Below, one piece after another: positions 32,580-40,961 of a stretch of DNA of 51,684 nt. This DNA comes from a bacterium (lineage in GTDB: Bacteria; Patescibacteriota; Gracilibacteria; UBA4473). Both the position numbers and the translations under genes were made by a program. Position 1 is the first letter of the stretch. The number at the start of each line of letters is the position of its first letter. The DNA lies in contig JAACPJ010000006.1 of NCBI GenBank assembly GCA_009995455.1, forward strand, positions 1 through 51,684, in the 5' to 3' direction. The notes under the pieces are model-generated. The model saw only the letters and a program-made list of their open reading frames with translations, was not told the DNA's origin and searched no databases.

Positions 32580-33323
32580 ATGAAAAATAAAAACTTGGCT
32601 TTCATCCTTCTTCTCGCTTTAACCGCTTCAACGGCTAGTGCTCAACTGCCTTTGCCAGTGACGGCAGATTCAGACGTAAGTGTAAGAACTGACGTTAGTT
32701 TTGAGCGTCCCGTTAACGCTGCTCAAGAAGCTGCACGGGCTGCAAATCAGGCTGTTATGGAACAACAACGTGCGGCTGATCAAGCCGCACGAGCTGAAGT
32801 AGAAGCGGCGCGTGAAAATTTAAGTAACATTCGTACAGAACAACAATCGGCGGCTGAAGCTCGTCGTGCAGAGACGCAAAATATGAATGCGGAGGTTCGT
32901 GCTAATGTTGAAGCGGGAGAAATGGACAGAGCCGATGCGAGAGTACAAATGGAAGCTCAAAGAGATTCTAACCGTGATGCGGCCGTTCAAGATCGGGAAG
33001 TTCGTGCAGAAGCCCGAACTGAAGTGGTGAGCAAGCGACAAGCCATGGTGGATGCTCGTGTTGCAGCAGTGCGAGAACGTGATGCAGAGTTAGCCGATAT
33101 TATGGAAAATTATTACGGCCAAATTATGGCGAAAATTGAAGCCGTTCAAGCAAAACAAACTTCTTTGATTGAGGCGGTAAAAGCTGAAAGTATGACTACC
33201 GCAGAGGCGAGAACCGAATTTAAAGTTTACATTGAAGCGGAAAAATCGGCTATTCAAATTTTAATTTCCGATATGAAAGCGGCTATTACGACTTACCGAG
33301 AATCTAAGAAAAACGAATCCTAG
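32580..33323 (+). CDS. Secreted Ala/Glu/Arg-rich coiled-coil protein
   Basis: 247 residues. A signal peptide ends in the classical cleavage site ASAQ (about 21-22). The mature part is almost entirely charged helix rich in Ala, Arg, Glu and Gln (about 45-240), a long extracellular coiled coil. No enzyme motif is present. It is alone between a strong promoter with a long leader and a strong terminator, suggesting high regulated expression. A wall- or fibre-forming role is possible; no family recognised. Confidence 0.65.
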   Translation: MKNKNLAFILLLALTASTASAQLPLPVTADSDVSVRTDVSFERPVNAAQEAARAANQAVMEQQRAADQAARAEVEAARENLSNIRTEQQSAAEARRAETQNMNAEVRANVEAGEMDRADARVQMEAQRDSNRDAAVQDREVRAEARTEVVSKRQAMVDARVAAVRERDAELADIMENYYGQIMAKIEAVQAKQTSLIEAVKAESMTTAEARTEFKVYIEAEKSAIQILISDMKAAITTYRESKKNES

Positions 33324-33347
33324 TTTTGAGTCTCGTTTTTTAAATTT

Positions 33348-33380
33348 AAATCAGTGAGGTAAACTTCACTGATTTTTTTT
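33348..33380 (+). terminator. Rho-independent terminator
   Basis: AAATCAGTGA (33348-33357) pairs with TCACTGATTT (33366-33375), followed by T residues. It ends the coiled-coil gene. Confidence 0.85.
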
Positions 33381-33400
33381 ATTCTTTTTGTTTTTCTATA

Positions 33401-33428
33401 AAAAAACCAGCAATGAGCTGGTTTTTTT
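33401..33428. terminator. Terminator of the L11/L1 operon
   Basis: AAAAAACCAGC (33401-33411) pairs with GCTGGTTTTTT (33417-33427) around AATGA. Runs on both sides let it work in both directions; its main role is to end rplA on the minus strand. Confidence 0.85.
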
Positions 33429-33449
33429 ATCGATATCAAATTTTCTCAA

Positions 33450-34142
33450 TTACTGTTTATCAGTGTCTAAATTAATTTTGATTCCAGGACCCATTGTTGA
33501 ATTAATGGTTAATTTTTTAATAAAAACTCCTTTTTGTCCGCTCGGTTTTGCATCTTGAATGGCTTTAATCATCGCTTCAAGATTCGTAATAAGTTTATCT
33601 TCACCAAATGAAAGTTTTCCAAATACAGTATGAACGATCCCAAATTTGTCATTTCTAAATTCAAGTCGACCGGCTACTAACTCTTTAATAACTTTTTCAA
33701 TATCTGGCGTAACCGTTCCTGTTTTAGGGTTTGGCATTAAACCTTTTGGTCCAAGCGTACGAGCCGCTTTTGCGAGTACTCGCATCATATCAGGTGTGGC
33801 AACTAGAGCATCAAAATCTGTCCAGCCTTTAGCCATACGGTCAACTAATTCTTCTCCGCCAGCTTCAATCGCTCCCGCGGCTTTAGCGGCTTTTTCTTTA
33901 TCATCACCACAAACCGCAACCACTCGAACTGTTTTTCCACTTCCGTTTGGAAGAGAAATTGTTGAACGAATTTGTTGATCGGCATGTCGAGGATCAATTC
34001 CAAGTGTGAAATGAATTTCAGCGGTTGCATCAAATTTAACCTTGCTATGTTTAAGCATTAGTTTTAAAGCTTCAGCTGTTGAATAGCTAGTTTCGGTTCC
34101 GATGGCTTTGTAGGCCTCTTTCAAGTGTTTAGACTTGTTCAT
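33450..34142 (-). CDS. rplA: Ribosomal protein uL1
   Basis: 230 residues, normal for L1. Family stretches are present: TLGPKGLMPNPKTGTV in the second domain and FGKLSF and MGPGIKIN near the end. It binds the L1 stalk of 23S rRNA and moves deacylated tRNA out of the ribosome. I start at the ATG at 34142 (MNKSKHLKEAY); the frame is open further upstream through a GC-rich hairpin region, which is untranslated spacer. rplJ and rplL, which usually follow, are absent. Confidence 0.96.
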   Translation of the reverse strand: MNKSKHLKEAYKAIGTETSYSTAEALKLMLKHSKVKFDATAEIHFTLGIDPRHADQQIRSTISLPNGSGKTVRVVAVCGDDKEKAAKAAGAIEAGGEELVDRMAKGWTDFDALVATPDMMRVLAKAARTLGPKGLMPNPKTGTVTPDIEKVIKELVAGRLEFRNDKFGIVHTVFGKLSFGEDKLITNLEAMIKAIQDAKPSGQKGVFIKKLTINSTMGPGIKINLDTDKQ

Positions 34143-34211
34143 TATAAGGGGGTTAGTGGTAAATGGCGCCCGCCTGAGGCGAGCTCCCACAGAATGTGGA
34201 CGGGTATAAAG
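34143..34211 (-). promoter_or_regulatory. GC-rich double hairpin between rplK and rplA
   Basis: In this AT-rich genome the 69-base gap holds two GC-rich hairpins on the minus strand. One is CCACA-TTC-TGTGG (34199-34187). The other is a 7-bp stem, GCTCGCC-TCA-GGCGGGC (34184-34168). No T run follows, so they are not terminators. They could be an L1 feedback site, an mRNA-processing or stability element, or a small dispersed palindrome. Confidence 0.4.
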
Positions 34212-34676
34212 TTAAGCGACTTTAACTTTTTTAGCTGGAGCATCTGGCACTTCCAAGCCCATTTGTTGAGCTGAACCGTACATAATCCAAGCTGCGGCTT
34301 CTATATCATTCGCATTTAAATCTGGCATTTTCGCTTCGGCCACTTCTTTAAGTTGAGCCCAAGTAATTTTTCCTACTTTTTCTGTATTAGGTCTTCCTGA
34401 TCCTTTTGGCAGGTTGATTTTTTTCTTGATCAAATCAGAAGCTGGTGGTTGTTTGAATTCAATTTCAAAACTTTTGTCTTCAAACACGTAACAAATACAA
34501 GGAATTTTGTATCCGTTAGCCATGTGATCAGCCGTTCCATCGTTGAATCGCTTCACGAAATCTTGGATGTTAATTCCGTGCTGTCCAATTACTGGACCTA
34601 CTGGAGGTGCAGGCGTTGCTTTACCAGCTGGAAGCGTAATTGAAAATTTGGAAGCGAATTTTTTCTTTGGAGGCAT
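34212..34676 (-). CDS. rplK: Ribosomal protein uL11
   Basis: 154 residues. The N-terminal domain has PAGKATPAPPVGPVIGQHGINI and the C-terminal RNA-binding domain has GSGRPNTEKVGKITW. It forms the GTPase-associated centre with 23S rRNA. The last 12 residues are a short basic extension. It is the first gene of a two-gene unit with rplA and has its own promoter. Confidence 0.97.
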   Translation of the reverse strand: MPPKKKFASKFSITLPAGKATPAPPVGPVIGQHGINIQDFVKRFNDGTADHMANGYKIPCICYVFEDKSFEIEFKQPPASDLIKKKINLPKGSGRPNTEKVGKITWAQLKEVAEAKMPDLNANDIEAAAWIMYGSAQQMGLEVPDAPAKKVKVA

Positions 34677-34709
34677 AGTTGTTCAGCGGTTAAGCTTTTA
34701 ATCGGGCAC

Positions 34710-34737
34710 TTTATAATGACTATTAGTCCTTTGGCAA
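34710..34737 (-). promoter_or_regulatory. Promoter of rplK-rplA
   Basis: On the minus strand TTGCCA (34737-34732) is 16 bases from TATAAA (34715-34710). It lies in the 91-base gap between nusG and rplK. Confidence 0.5.
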
Positions 34738-34767
34738 GAGAATTTACTTACTTTTAAGGGCTTAGGG

Positions 34768-35316
34768 CTAAACTTTTAAAATCACTTGAGTGAAATCAAG
34801 TTCAACCGGGGTATCTCGGTCAAAAATTGAAACCATAACGGTTACTTTTGCTTTTGATGGATTTACTTCAGAAATAGCCCCTTCGTAGTTAGAGAAAGGC
34901 CCTTCTTTGATGGTCACCAAATCACCAACTTTAAGTTTAATATCGGCATTTGGTTCTTCTTGTCCCATTCGCCTTTGAATGACGCCAAATTCTTCTGGGA
35001 GTACTGGAACTGGAGTGTTTCCTGATCCAACAAAACCGGTAACGTTTGGCGTATTTCTGACAATAAACCAAGAAGCATCCGTTACCAACATGCTCACCAA
35101 TACGTAACCAGGGAAAAGATTTCGTTCGGCTACTACTTGTTTCCCGTTTTTGACCGTTACTACTTTTTCTTTAGCCACGACTATTTCAAAAATATAGTCC
35201 TGCATATTCATCGATTCAATACGTTGTTCTAAAGATTTTTTAACTGAATCTTCATAACCTGAATAAGTATGAATTACGTACCATTGTTTACCGAGCGACG
35301 AATCTTGTTTAGACAT
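34768..35316 (-). CDS. nusG: Transcription elongation/antitermination factor NusG
   Basis: 182 residues. The NGN domain has KQWYVIHTYSGYE and NLFPGYVLV; the C-terminal KOW domain has VGDLVTIKEGPFSNYEG. It binds RNA polymerase and couples it to Rho and the ribosome. It lies 31 bases behind secE in the usual order. Confidence 0.97.
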   Translation of the reverse strand: MSKQDSSLGKQWYVIHTYSGYEDSVKKSLEQRIESMNMQDYIFEIVVAKEKVVTVKNGKQVVAERNLFPGYVLVSMLVTDASWFIVRNTPNVTGFVGSGNTPVPVLPEEFGVIQRRMGQEEPNADIKLKVGDLVTIKEGPFSNYEGAISEVNPSKAKVTVMVSIFDRDTPVELDFTQVILKV

Positions 35317-35347
35317 AGAGAAGGAAAGAAATTTTTGAGTTAGTAAT

Positions 35348-35548
35348 TTATCCGATTAAATAAAGAACGGCTTCGCTTAGAGCCGCATCAACAAAACCGA
35401 GAAAGACTCCTACAATTAACATAATAGTTAAAACTAAGACCATTGAATGTACGGCTTGTTTTTGAGTTGGCCACGTAACATTGTTAAGTTCGCCCCATCG
35501 TGCTTTGAAAAAATTGTAAATTCGGTTACCAGTTTTAGTCGTCGCCAT
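35348..35548 (-). CDS. secE: Preprotein translocase subunit SecE
   Basis: 66 residues, the short one-helix form. The conserved amphipathic stretch ELNNVTWPTQKQAVHS precedes a single membrane helix. It clamps SecY in the translocon. First gene of the secE-nusG unit; a TTGACA lies upstream on the minus strand, but the -10 spacing (TATACC at 20 bases) is poor. Confidence 0.93.
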   Translation of the reverse strand: MATTKTGNRIYNFFKARWGELNNVTWPTQKQAVHSMVLVLTIMLIVGVFLGFVDAALSEAVLYLIG

Positions 35549-35656
35549 TTAAATAAAAATTATTATTTTGAAGCCACTCCTAAAAAGGCCGGTGGCACGT
35601 GTGGTATAGTCTTTTTTTTGAAGGGGTTTGTCAAATTTAAAGCCAACTCTAACGTC

Positions 35657-35688
35657 AAAAAACCCTGTTCCTAATTGAAAAGGGTTTT
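35657..35688 (-). terminator. Rho-independent terminator
   Basis: On the minus strand AAAACCCT pairs with AGGGTTTTTT around a 14-base loop. It ends the small membrane protein genes upstream of secE. Confidence 0.7.
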
Positions 35689-35712
35689 ATGAAAGGGTTT
35701 CGCTTTTACTTT

Positions 35713-36024
35713 CTAGTTTTTAGAAGATGTAGCTTTGTCGAGTTCTTTTTTGTAAATTTCGATTCGAAAGTTTTCGGCTTCAATATGAGCCTGAGTTAGA
35801 TCAGAATCTTCAATGAAAGTCATAAATAGTACTTCTAAGGCTGATTGATTATCTTGCTTGTAACTTGGGATAGCGCTTACGGCAACCACAAAAGCTGTAA
35901 TAAGAATCAAGCTTCCAGTAAAAAATGAAACTTTTTGATTTAGAACAGCGCCCTTTTCAGGCGTGACTTTTTTGGTCGATTTTTTCGCTTTTGTATTTTT
36001 TTTTGTATTCATGGTTTTTTGCAT
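35713..36024 (-). CDS. Small membrane protein, hypothetical
   Basis: 103 residues. A Lys/Thr-rich N-terminus (cytoplasmic) is followed by one membrane helix (about 34-53, TGSLILITAFVVAVSAIP) and an acidic helical tail. No family recognised. A second ATG 4 codons in is possible. It lies 39 bases after a 59-residue membrane ORF on the same strand, with a shared promoter and terminator. Confidence 0.6.
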   Translation of the reverse strand: MQKTMNTKKNTKAKKSTKKVTPEKGAVLNQKVSFFTGSLILITAFVVAVSAIPSYKQDNQSALEVLFMTFIEDSDLTQAHIEAENFRIEIYKKELDKATSSKN

Positions 36025-36063
36025 AGTAAGGAAATAGGAAATATTTCTAAAGATCCTCGGCTA

Positions 36064-36243
36064 TTAAAGCACGCTTGAAATATTAATAAGACTTGCTTGT
36101 AGTAAATTTGCAAAGCTAGAATCTGGGCTTGGCATCACGCTAAAAGCGCAGATGGCAGCTCCAGCTAAAGCAACCGTTCCAGTTACAGTAGATACTTGGG
36201 TATCTTTAAGCTTTTGAAGCAGGTTAGAGTTTGTGTTGGCCAT
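36064..36243 (-). CDS. 59-residue membrane ORF
   Basis: Begins MANTNSNLLQKLKDTQ and has one hydrophobic helix (TGTVALAGAAICAFSVMP) followed by a short polar tail. It sits between a good promoter and the next small membrane gene. It shares the layout polar N-terminus, helix ending in a small-residue/Pro motif, and polar tail with its neighbour, so the pair may work together. Function unknown. Confidence 0.55.
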   Translation of the reverse strand: MANTNSNLLQKLKDTQVSTVTGTVALAGAAICAFSVMPSPDSSFANLLQASLINISSVL

Positions 36244-36280
36244 TTTTGTTTTGGGTTAGAATATAAAAGGGCTATATCAC

Positions 36281-36309
36281 ATATTACCACTAAATTAGAC
36301 AAAAGACAA
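36281..36309 (-). promoter_or_regulatory. Promoter of the small membrane protein pair
   Basis: On the minus strand TTGTCT (36309-36304) is 17 bases from TAATAT (36286-36281), preceded by TGG (extended -10). Confidence 0.55.
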
Positions 36310-36357
36310 ATATATTTTATTTAATATTCTGTGTTTGTAGCTGCCTTAAAAACTGTC

Positions 36358-38142
36358 TTATTTAATAAAGCCGCCGGATTGGTGTTGCCACAGCTCTGCA
36401 TACTTTCCATTTTCTTTGATCAGGTCTTGATGCTTGCCATCTTCCACAATTTCCCCTTTATCAAAAACAATGATTCGATCCATTTCACGCAAGGTACTTA
36501 AGCGATGCGCAATTACTAAGGTTGTTTTTTCTTTCATCAGTTTATCAAGCGCTTCTTGAATGTAGATCTCCGCTTTACTATCAAGAGAGCTAGTGGCCTC
36601 ATCTAGAATTAAAACAGGGGCTTGTTTAAGCATTGCGCGCGCAATGGCGATTCTTTGTTTTTGACCACCAGACAATTTGACGCCTCTTTCACCGACTAAA
36701 GTTTCGTAATTTTCTGGGAAGGTCATGATAAAGTCATGTGCATGAGCCGCTTTCGCAGCAGCGATTATTTCAGCGTCAGTCGCATCTGGTTTCCCGTACG
36801 CGATATTTTCTTTAAGCGTTCGGTGAAATAAAATGGGTTCTTGTGGGACATAGGCTAAATTTCTTCTTAAGTCGTTTTGAGTTATCTGTTTGATACTTTG
36901 TTTGTCAATTAGTATATCGCCACTATCGGTGTCCATAAAGCGAATGAGCAGGTTTACGAAAGTAGATTTGCCCGCCCCTGATTCACCAACTAAGCCCACT
37001 TTCTCACCGGCTTTAATACTCAGGTTAAAGTCTTTAAAAATTTGAGGTGAATTTTTTTCGGTTTCGTAGCGAAATGAAACGTTCTTAAATTCAATAGCCC
37101 CTTTATTAATAGTGCACTTTTCTGGTTTTTTAGGATCTTCTATGCTGGGTATCAGGTTCAAAATCTGGGTCATCTCTTCGGCGTCCGCTAAGGCATTACT
37201 GTAGTCTTGAAATAAACGGCCCAGTTCCCATAGGTTTGAAAACACCAGCCATATGAAAGTCTGAATGGCGAAAATAGTTCCGAGGGTAATAGAACCTTCT
37301 GTCCAAGCGATCACCATTTGGTAAATGAGAAATATCTCAAAACTAATCATCATGACCCCTTGCCAAACGCCCATAAAAGTCCCTGTCATCCAGGCTTTGG
37401 TTCGACTTTTGCGACGTTTATTGATGGTTTGGTTAAATCGTTTTTTTTCTTCCGTGGCGCCTGCAAAAATTTTAACGTTGAAAATGTTGGTCAAACTATC
37501 GGCCAGTTCGGCGGTTACCTGCGAATCATCACTCGCGTTTTTCCGCCAAAACTTAATGGCCCATTGTGCGTATAAATAAGAAAAATAGGTATAAACAATC
37601 GTCCAGCCCACTAAGGCGTAGGCGAGCATCGGTAAAAAATAGTAAATAACTCCCACAGAGGCGATGAACATAATGACGATTTTGGCTAAACTCCACTGCA
37701 AAATATCGGCAATCATTTCAAAGCTTCTGACAAAACGATTAGTTTTTGAAACCAAGCCTCCAGTAAAATGGTTGGTATAAAAGCTATGGGAGTGATTTTG
37801 CAGTTTGGCAAAAACTTCATCCTCAATGTCGCGCATTACAAAAGGTTGAAAATGGTCGTTGGTGAAACCCGCTACCCGCCACCAAAAGAAAGTTGTGGTT
37901 GCATGGGTTATGCCAATGAAAATTACGAGGCGTATTAATTCGGAGTAAATACTCTTTGGAGTGTCTTGATTCTCGGCCATTAAATCAAAAATCTCTTTGT
38001 ACAGAAGCGTCGCCACAAACTCTTGTCCAATAACCGCTACAGAAATCGAAAAGAAGAAAAGCAAAAGCAGCCACTTATATTTAAGGGCTTTACGGCCGTA
38101 ATACTTAAGGGTTAGGTGATTATAATTAGTAGGGGATTTCAT
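36358..38142 (-). CDS. MsbA-type ABC exporter (fused permease-ATPase)
   Basis: 594 residues. Six membrane helices occupy the first 330 residues. The ATPase domain has Walker A VGESGAGKST, the Q-loop in YVPQEP, signature KLSGGQKQRIAIARA, Walker B VLILDEATSSLD and the switch His in IAHRLST. Such half-transporters act as dimers exporting lipids, peptides or drugs. The substrate cannot be inferred; no partner gene adjoins. Confidence 0.92.
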   Translation of the reverse strand: MKSPTNYNHLTLKYYGRKALKYKWLLLLFFFSISVAVIGQEFVATLLYKEIFDLMAENQDTPKSIYSELIRLVIFIGITHATTTFFWWRVAGFTNDHFQPFVMRDIEDEVFAKLQNHSHSFYTNHFTGGLVSKTNRFVRSFEMIADILQWSLAKIVIMFIASVGVIYYFLPMLAYALVGWTIVYTYFSYLYAQWAIKFWRKNASDDSQVTAELADSLTNIFNVKIFAGATEEKKRFNQTINKRRKSRTKAWMTGTFMGVWQGVMMISFEIFLIYQMVIAWTEGSITLGTIFAIQTFIWLVFSNLWELGRLFQDYSNALADAEEMTQILNLIPSIEDPKKPEKCTINKGAIEFKNVSFRYETEKNSPQIFKDFNLSIKAGEKVGLVGESGAGKSTFVNLLIRFMDTDSGDILIDKQSIKQITQNDLRRNLAYVPQEPILFHRTLKENIAYGKPDATDAEIIAAAKAAHAHDFIMTFPENYETLVGERGVKLSGGQKQRIAIARAMLKQAPVLILDEATSSLDSKAEIYIQEALDKLMKEKTTLVIAHRLSTLREMDRIIVFDKGEIVEDGKHQDLIKENGKYAELWQHQSGGFIK

Positions 38143-38156
38143 GTGTAAGATTTTTT

Positions 38157-38185
38157 AAAAAAAGTTCATAGGGCTATGAACTTTT
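38157..38185 (-). terminator. Terminator downstream of dnaX
   Basis: AAAAGTTCATA and TATGAACTTTT pair around GGGC (loop 38171-38174). On the minus strand a run of seven T follows. The 140 bases between it and the dnaX stop (38186-38326) are non-coding and include a GGCTCA/TGAGCC hairpin; I see no gene there. Confidence 0.75.
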
Positions 38186-38326
38186 ACTTTTTTAAATTGA
38201 ATTTAAGGGCTCATAGAGGATTGAGCCAACTATGTTTGACTCTTGGATTATCGCACGGCTGGGGAAATAAGATACTTCATGATCTAATACTCAAACGTGC
38301 TTTTTGAATTTTTGTTACAATAAAAA

Positions 38327-39895
38327 TTAAAAATTTAAAAAGTCATCTACCGAGGCCTTGTCTTCTTCTTTCACTACTGGAGCTGCCCCGCCACTTTTAA
38401 CAATTCGGACTTGATACCCTGTCACCCCAAACAGGTCAGAAATAGCTTTATTAATTGCGTTTTTCGTTTCAGTTTGATCGAGTTTTTCGCGGTGAAATTC
38501 AGAACTCGTATTGAAAGTTATAATACTGCCATCAACACTCGGCGAACAAGTCAGGAAAGATTTCTTGGCAAAGACGGCAATCCCGGCTTTTAGCGAGATG
38601 TTTTCCATTTGTCTTTTAATGTTACCCGCATTTAACGATTCACCACTGACGGGTAAAGCCGTTTCTTCTTTTGGTTTAGGGGCTACAGCTGGTTCTGGAG
38701 TTGGTGATGTGGCGGTAGCAGGGGCAGGGGATTGAGCCGCGCCTTCAAATACAAAACCATCGCTTGTGCTAATCGTTTGCGTCATTGGTGTTGGATCTGG
38801 CGCTCGAGTCGGAGTAGGTGCCATTGTTGCGGCTGGGGCTACAGCCGGTGTTTTTGTATTAACTGGTACTGACGGATAGTTTTGCGTGGCTTGGGTTAAA
38901 TTAATAACTGCAATTTCAAGGGGAAGTTCAATAATCGGAGAAGTTTTAAGCCGTTGCAAGGCCACTTCAAATTCTTCAATACATTTAAGTGTGAAGCCAA
39001 GTTCCGGTTTACCTAGTTGAGACAGCATTTGCTCTCTTAGATATCCGAGGAAGTCATGACCAAATGATCTAAAATCGGAGCCGTTTTGGCTGAGATTTTT
39101 TAGCGTATCAAGTCCGCCTTGGCTGTCACCAGATTTTAAAGATTCGTATAAATTTATAAGCGTGCCGGTATCGGAGACACCTAAGCTCATTTGAACGGCT
39201 TTTTGGGTCACTTGGTTCTCGGTTTCAGCGGCGACTTGTTCGAGTAATGAAATGGCATCGCGCAGCCCACCTTCGGCTTTACGAGATATAATGTCTAAAC
39301 CTTCTGTTTCTGCGTTTATGCTTTCTTTTTCTGAAATGTAAGCCAGTCGATCGGTTAGTTGAGTTAGCGTGAAGCGTTGAAATGAAAACGTTTGGCAACG
39401 ACTTCGAATGGTCTCAGGAACTTTGTGCATTTCGGTGGTCGCCAGGCAGAAAAAGGCGTGGTCTGGCGGTTCTTCTAAGGTTTTAAGCAGCGCATTAAAT
39501 GCCTCTTTGGTCATCATGTGCACCTCATCAATAATATAGACTTTTCGTCTCGCCACATTGGGGGCGAAATTAATTTTTTCTCGCAAATCACGAATTTCAT
39601 CAATCCCTCGATTACTAGCCGCATCAATTTCAATCACATCGATAAGCGTGCCATCAGCTGTGCCCGTGCAAAATCGGCATACGCCACACGGGTCGCCGTC
39701 TTGCAGGTTTTCACAGTTTAAACCTTTGGCAAAAATTCGAGCCGTTGAAGTTTTTCCCGTTCCTCGGCTTCCCGTAAATAAATAAGCGTGACTCGGACGT
39801 TCCGCTTTAAGTGCATTTTGCAGGGTTCTTCTGACGGCTTCTTGGCCAACTAAATCAGAAAAAGTTTGCGGACGGTATTTAAGGAATAACGACAT
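38327..39895 (-). CDS. dnaX: DNA polymerase III subunit gamma/tau
   Basis: 522 residues. Walker A GSRGTGKTS, a four-Cys zinc site (CENLQDGDPCGVCRFC), Walker B IIDEVHMM and sensor region LATTEMHKVPETIRSRCQ identify the clamp-loader ATPase. A Pro/Ala/Thr-rich linker (about 355-410) leads to a short C-terminal domain resembling the polymerase-binding part of tau. It loads the sliding clamp and holds the replisome together. It lies 43 bases behind murG, so it may be cotranscribed with ftsW-murG. Confidence 0.95.
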   Translation of the reverse strand: MSLFLKYRPQTFSDLVGQEAVRRTLQNALKAERPSHAYLFTGSRGTGKTSTARIFAKGLNCENLQDGDPCGVCRFCTGTADGTLIDVIEIDAASNRGIDEIRDLREKINFAPNVARRKVYIIDEVHMMTKEAFNALLKTLEEPPDHAFFCLATTEMHKVPETIRSRCQTFSFQRFTLTQLTDRLAYISEKESINAETEGLDIISRKAEGGLRDAISLLEQVAAETENQVTQKAVQMSLGVSDTGTLINLYESLKSGDSQGGLDTLKNLSQNGSDFRSFGHDFLGYLREQMLSQLGKPELGFTLKCIEEFEVALQRLKTSPIIELPLEIAVINLTQATQNYPSVPVNTKTPAVAPAATMAPTPTRAPDPTPMTQTISTSDGFVFEGAAQSPAPATATSPTPEPAVAPKPKEETALPVSGESLNAGNIKRQMENISLKAGIAVFAKKSFLTCSPSVDGSIITFNTSSEFHREKLDQTETKNAINKAISDLFGVTGYQVRIVKSGGAAPVVKEEDKASVDDFLNF

Positions 39896-39938
39896 AAATG
39901 GGTTTTAATTGTGAGGTGTTTGGAGTGTAAAGATTTTC

Positions 39939-40961
39939 TTAGTTTTTGATAATAACATTTATAATTTCATCTATCTGTGGCAAACCTTGGTAATGTTCTA
40001 ACTTTTGTTGAAGGTTTTTGTCTTCAAGTATTTGCGTGATTGTGGGTAACAGTTTGGAATCTGTTTCAGTGTTTTGTTCGAGCAAATAACACAAGCCTTT
40101 ATCGGCAAAATACTGTGCATTATGCAGTTGGTGATTGCGCGCTGAAGAGGGGAGTGGCACCGCAATGCATCTGGTTTGTGCCGCTAGGACTTGAAACATA
40201 GAAGCGCCACTGCGGCAAATTACCAAGTCTGATTCAATCATGGCCTTAATTAAATCTTCTTGGGGCATGAAATGATGAACCGTTAAATTTTGAGCGTTCT
40301 TCTTAACTTTATTCTTAGGGCCAGCTACCAGAGTTATATGGTGTTTTTGAGTAAGTGATTTTGAATTTTGAACAATTAAATTGTTCAAAAATTGCGCTCC
40401 TTGTGAACCCCCAAATATTAGAATTTTAGGGATTGGGTTTTCGGGTTTTGTAATCTTTAAATTTTCAGGCCAGTAAAAAAGGGGCGTGGGGTTTTCACCA
40501 AAATTAGTGAAAATTTTGTCGGCTGATTTACCAATAAATTTAGTCAATGCTCCCGGTGAAATATCTGAATCGTGCAGATAGGTTTTTCCTTTAAAACTCG
40601 ACAAATATTTAAGCGCGACAAGAACCGGGAAACCCACAAATCCGCCTTTAAAAAAAGCCACCTGTGGATTTATTTTGTTGATCAAATTTTTTGTTCGAAA
40701 AAAACTACTTATTATTTTAAAAGGGGCAACGAAATTTCTTAAACTTAAGTGGTAGTCTATTTTATGGGTGCGTAGGTAATGCACTTTAAGCGTTGGTAAA
40801 TCGGTGAATTTATCGTCGATTACTTTTTTGTCGAGAGGGGAATCGTTCACAATTAAATGGACTTGATGCCCAAGTTGCAATAATTTTTTAGCGAGCGGGT
40901 AGAGCGGGAAAATATGTCCCCCTGTGCCACCGCCAACCAGTAAAAATGTTTGCGGTTTCAT
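39939..40961 (-). CDS. murG: UDP-GlcNAc transferase MurG
   Basis: 340 residues. GGGTGGHIFP at the N-terminus, HDSDISPG in the middle, and FGGSQGAQFLN and ICRSGASMFQ in the C-terminal domain are the MurG donor and acceptor motifs. It adds GlcNAc to lipid I to form lipid II on the inner membrane face. Its ATG follows the ftsW stop directly (TAAATG). Its C-terminal motifs are slightly divergent, but length and order are normal. Confidence 0.94.
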   Translation of the reverse strand: MKPQTFLLVGGGTGGHIFPLYPLAKKLLQLGHQVHLIVNDSPLDKKVIDDKFTDLPTLKVHYLRTHKIDYHLSLRNFVAPFKIISSFFRTKNLINKINPQVAFFKGGFVGFPVLVALKYLSSFKGKTYLHDSDISPGALTKFIGKSADKIFTNFGENPTPLFYWPENLKITKPENPIPKILIFGGSQGAQFLNNLIVQNSKSLTQKHHITLVAGPKNKVKKNAQNLTVHHFMPQEDLIKAMIESDLVICRSGASMFQVLAAQTRCIAVPLPSSARNHQLHNAQYFADKGLCYLLEQNTETDSKLLPTITQILEDKNLQQKLEHYQGLPQIDEIINVIIKN

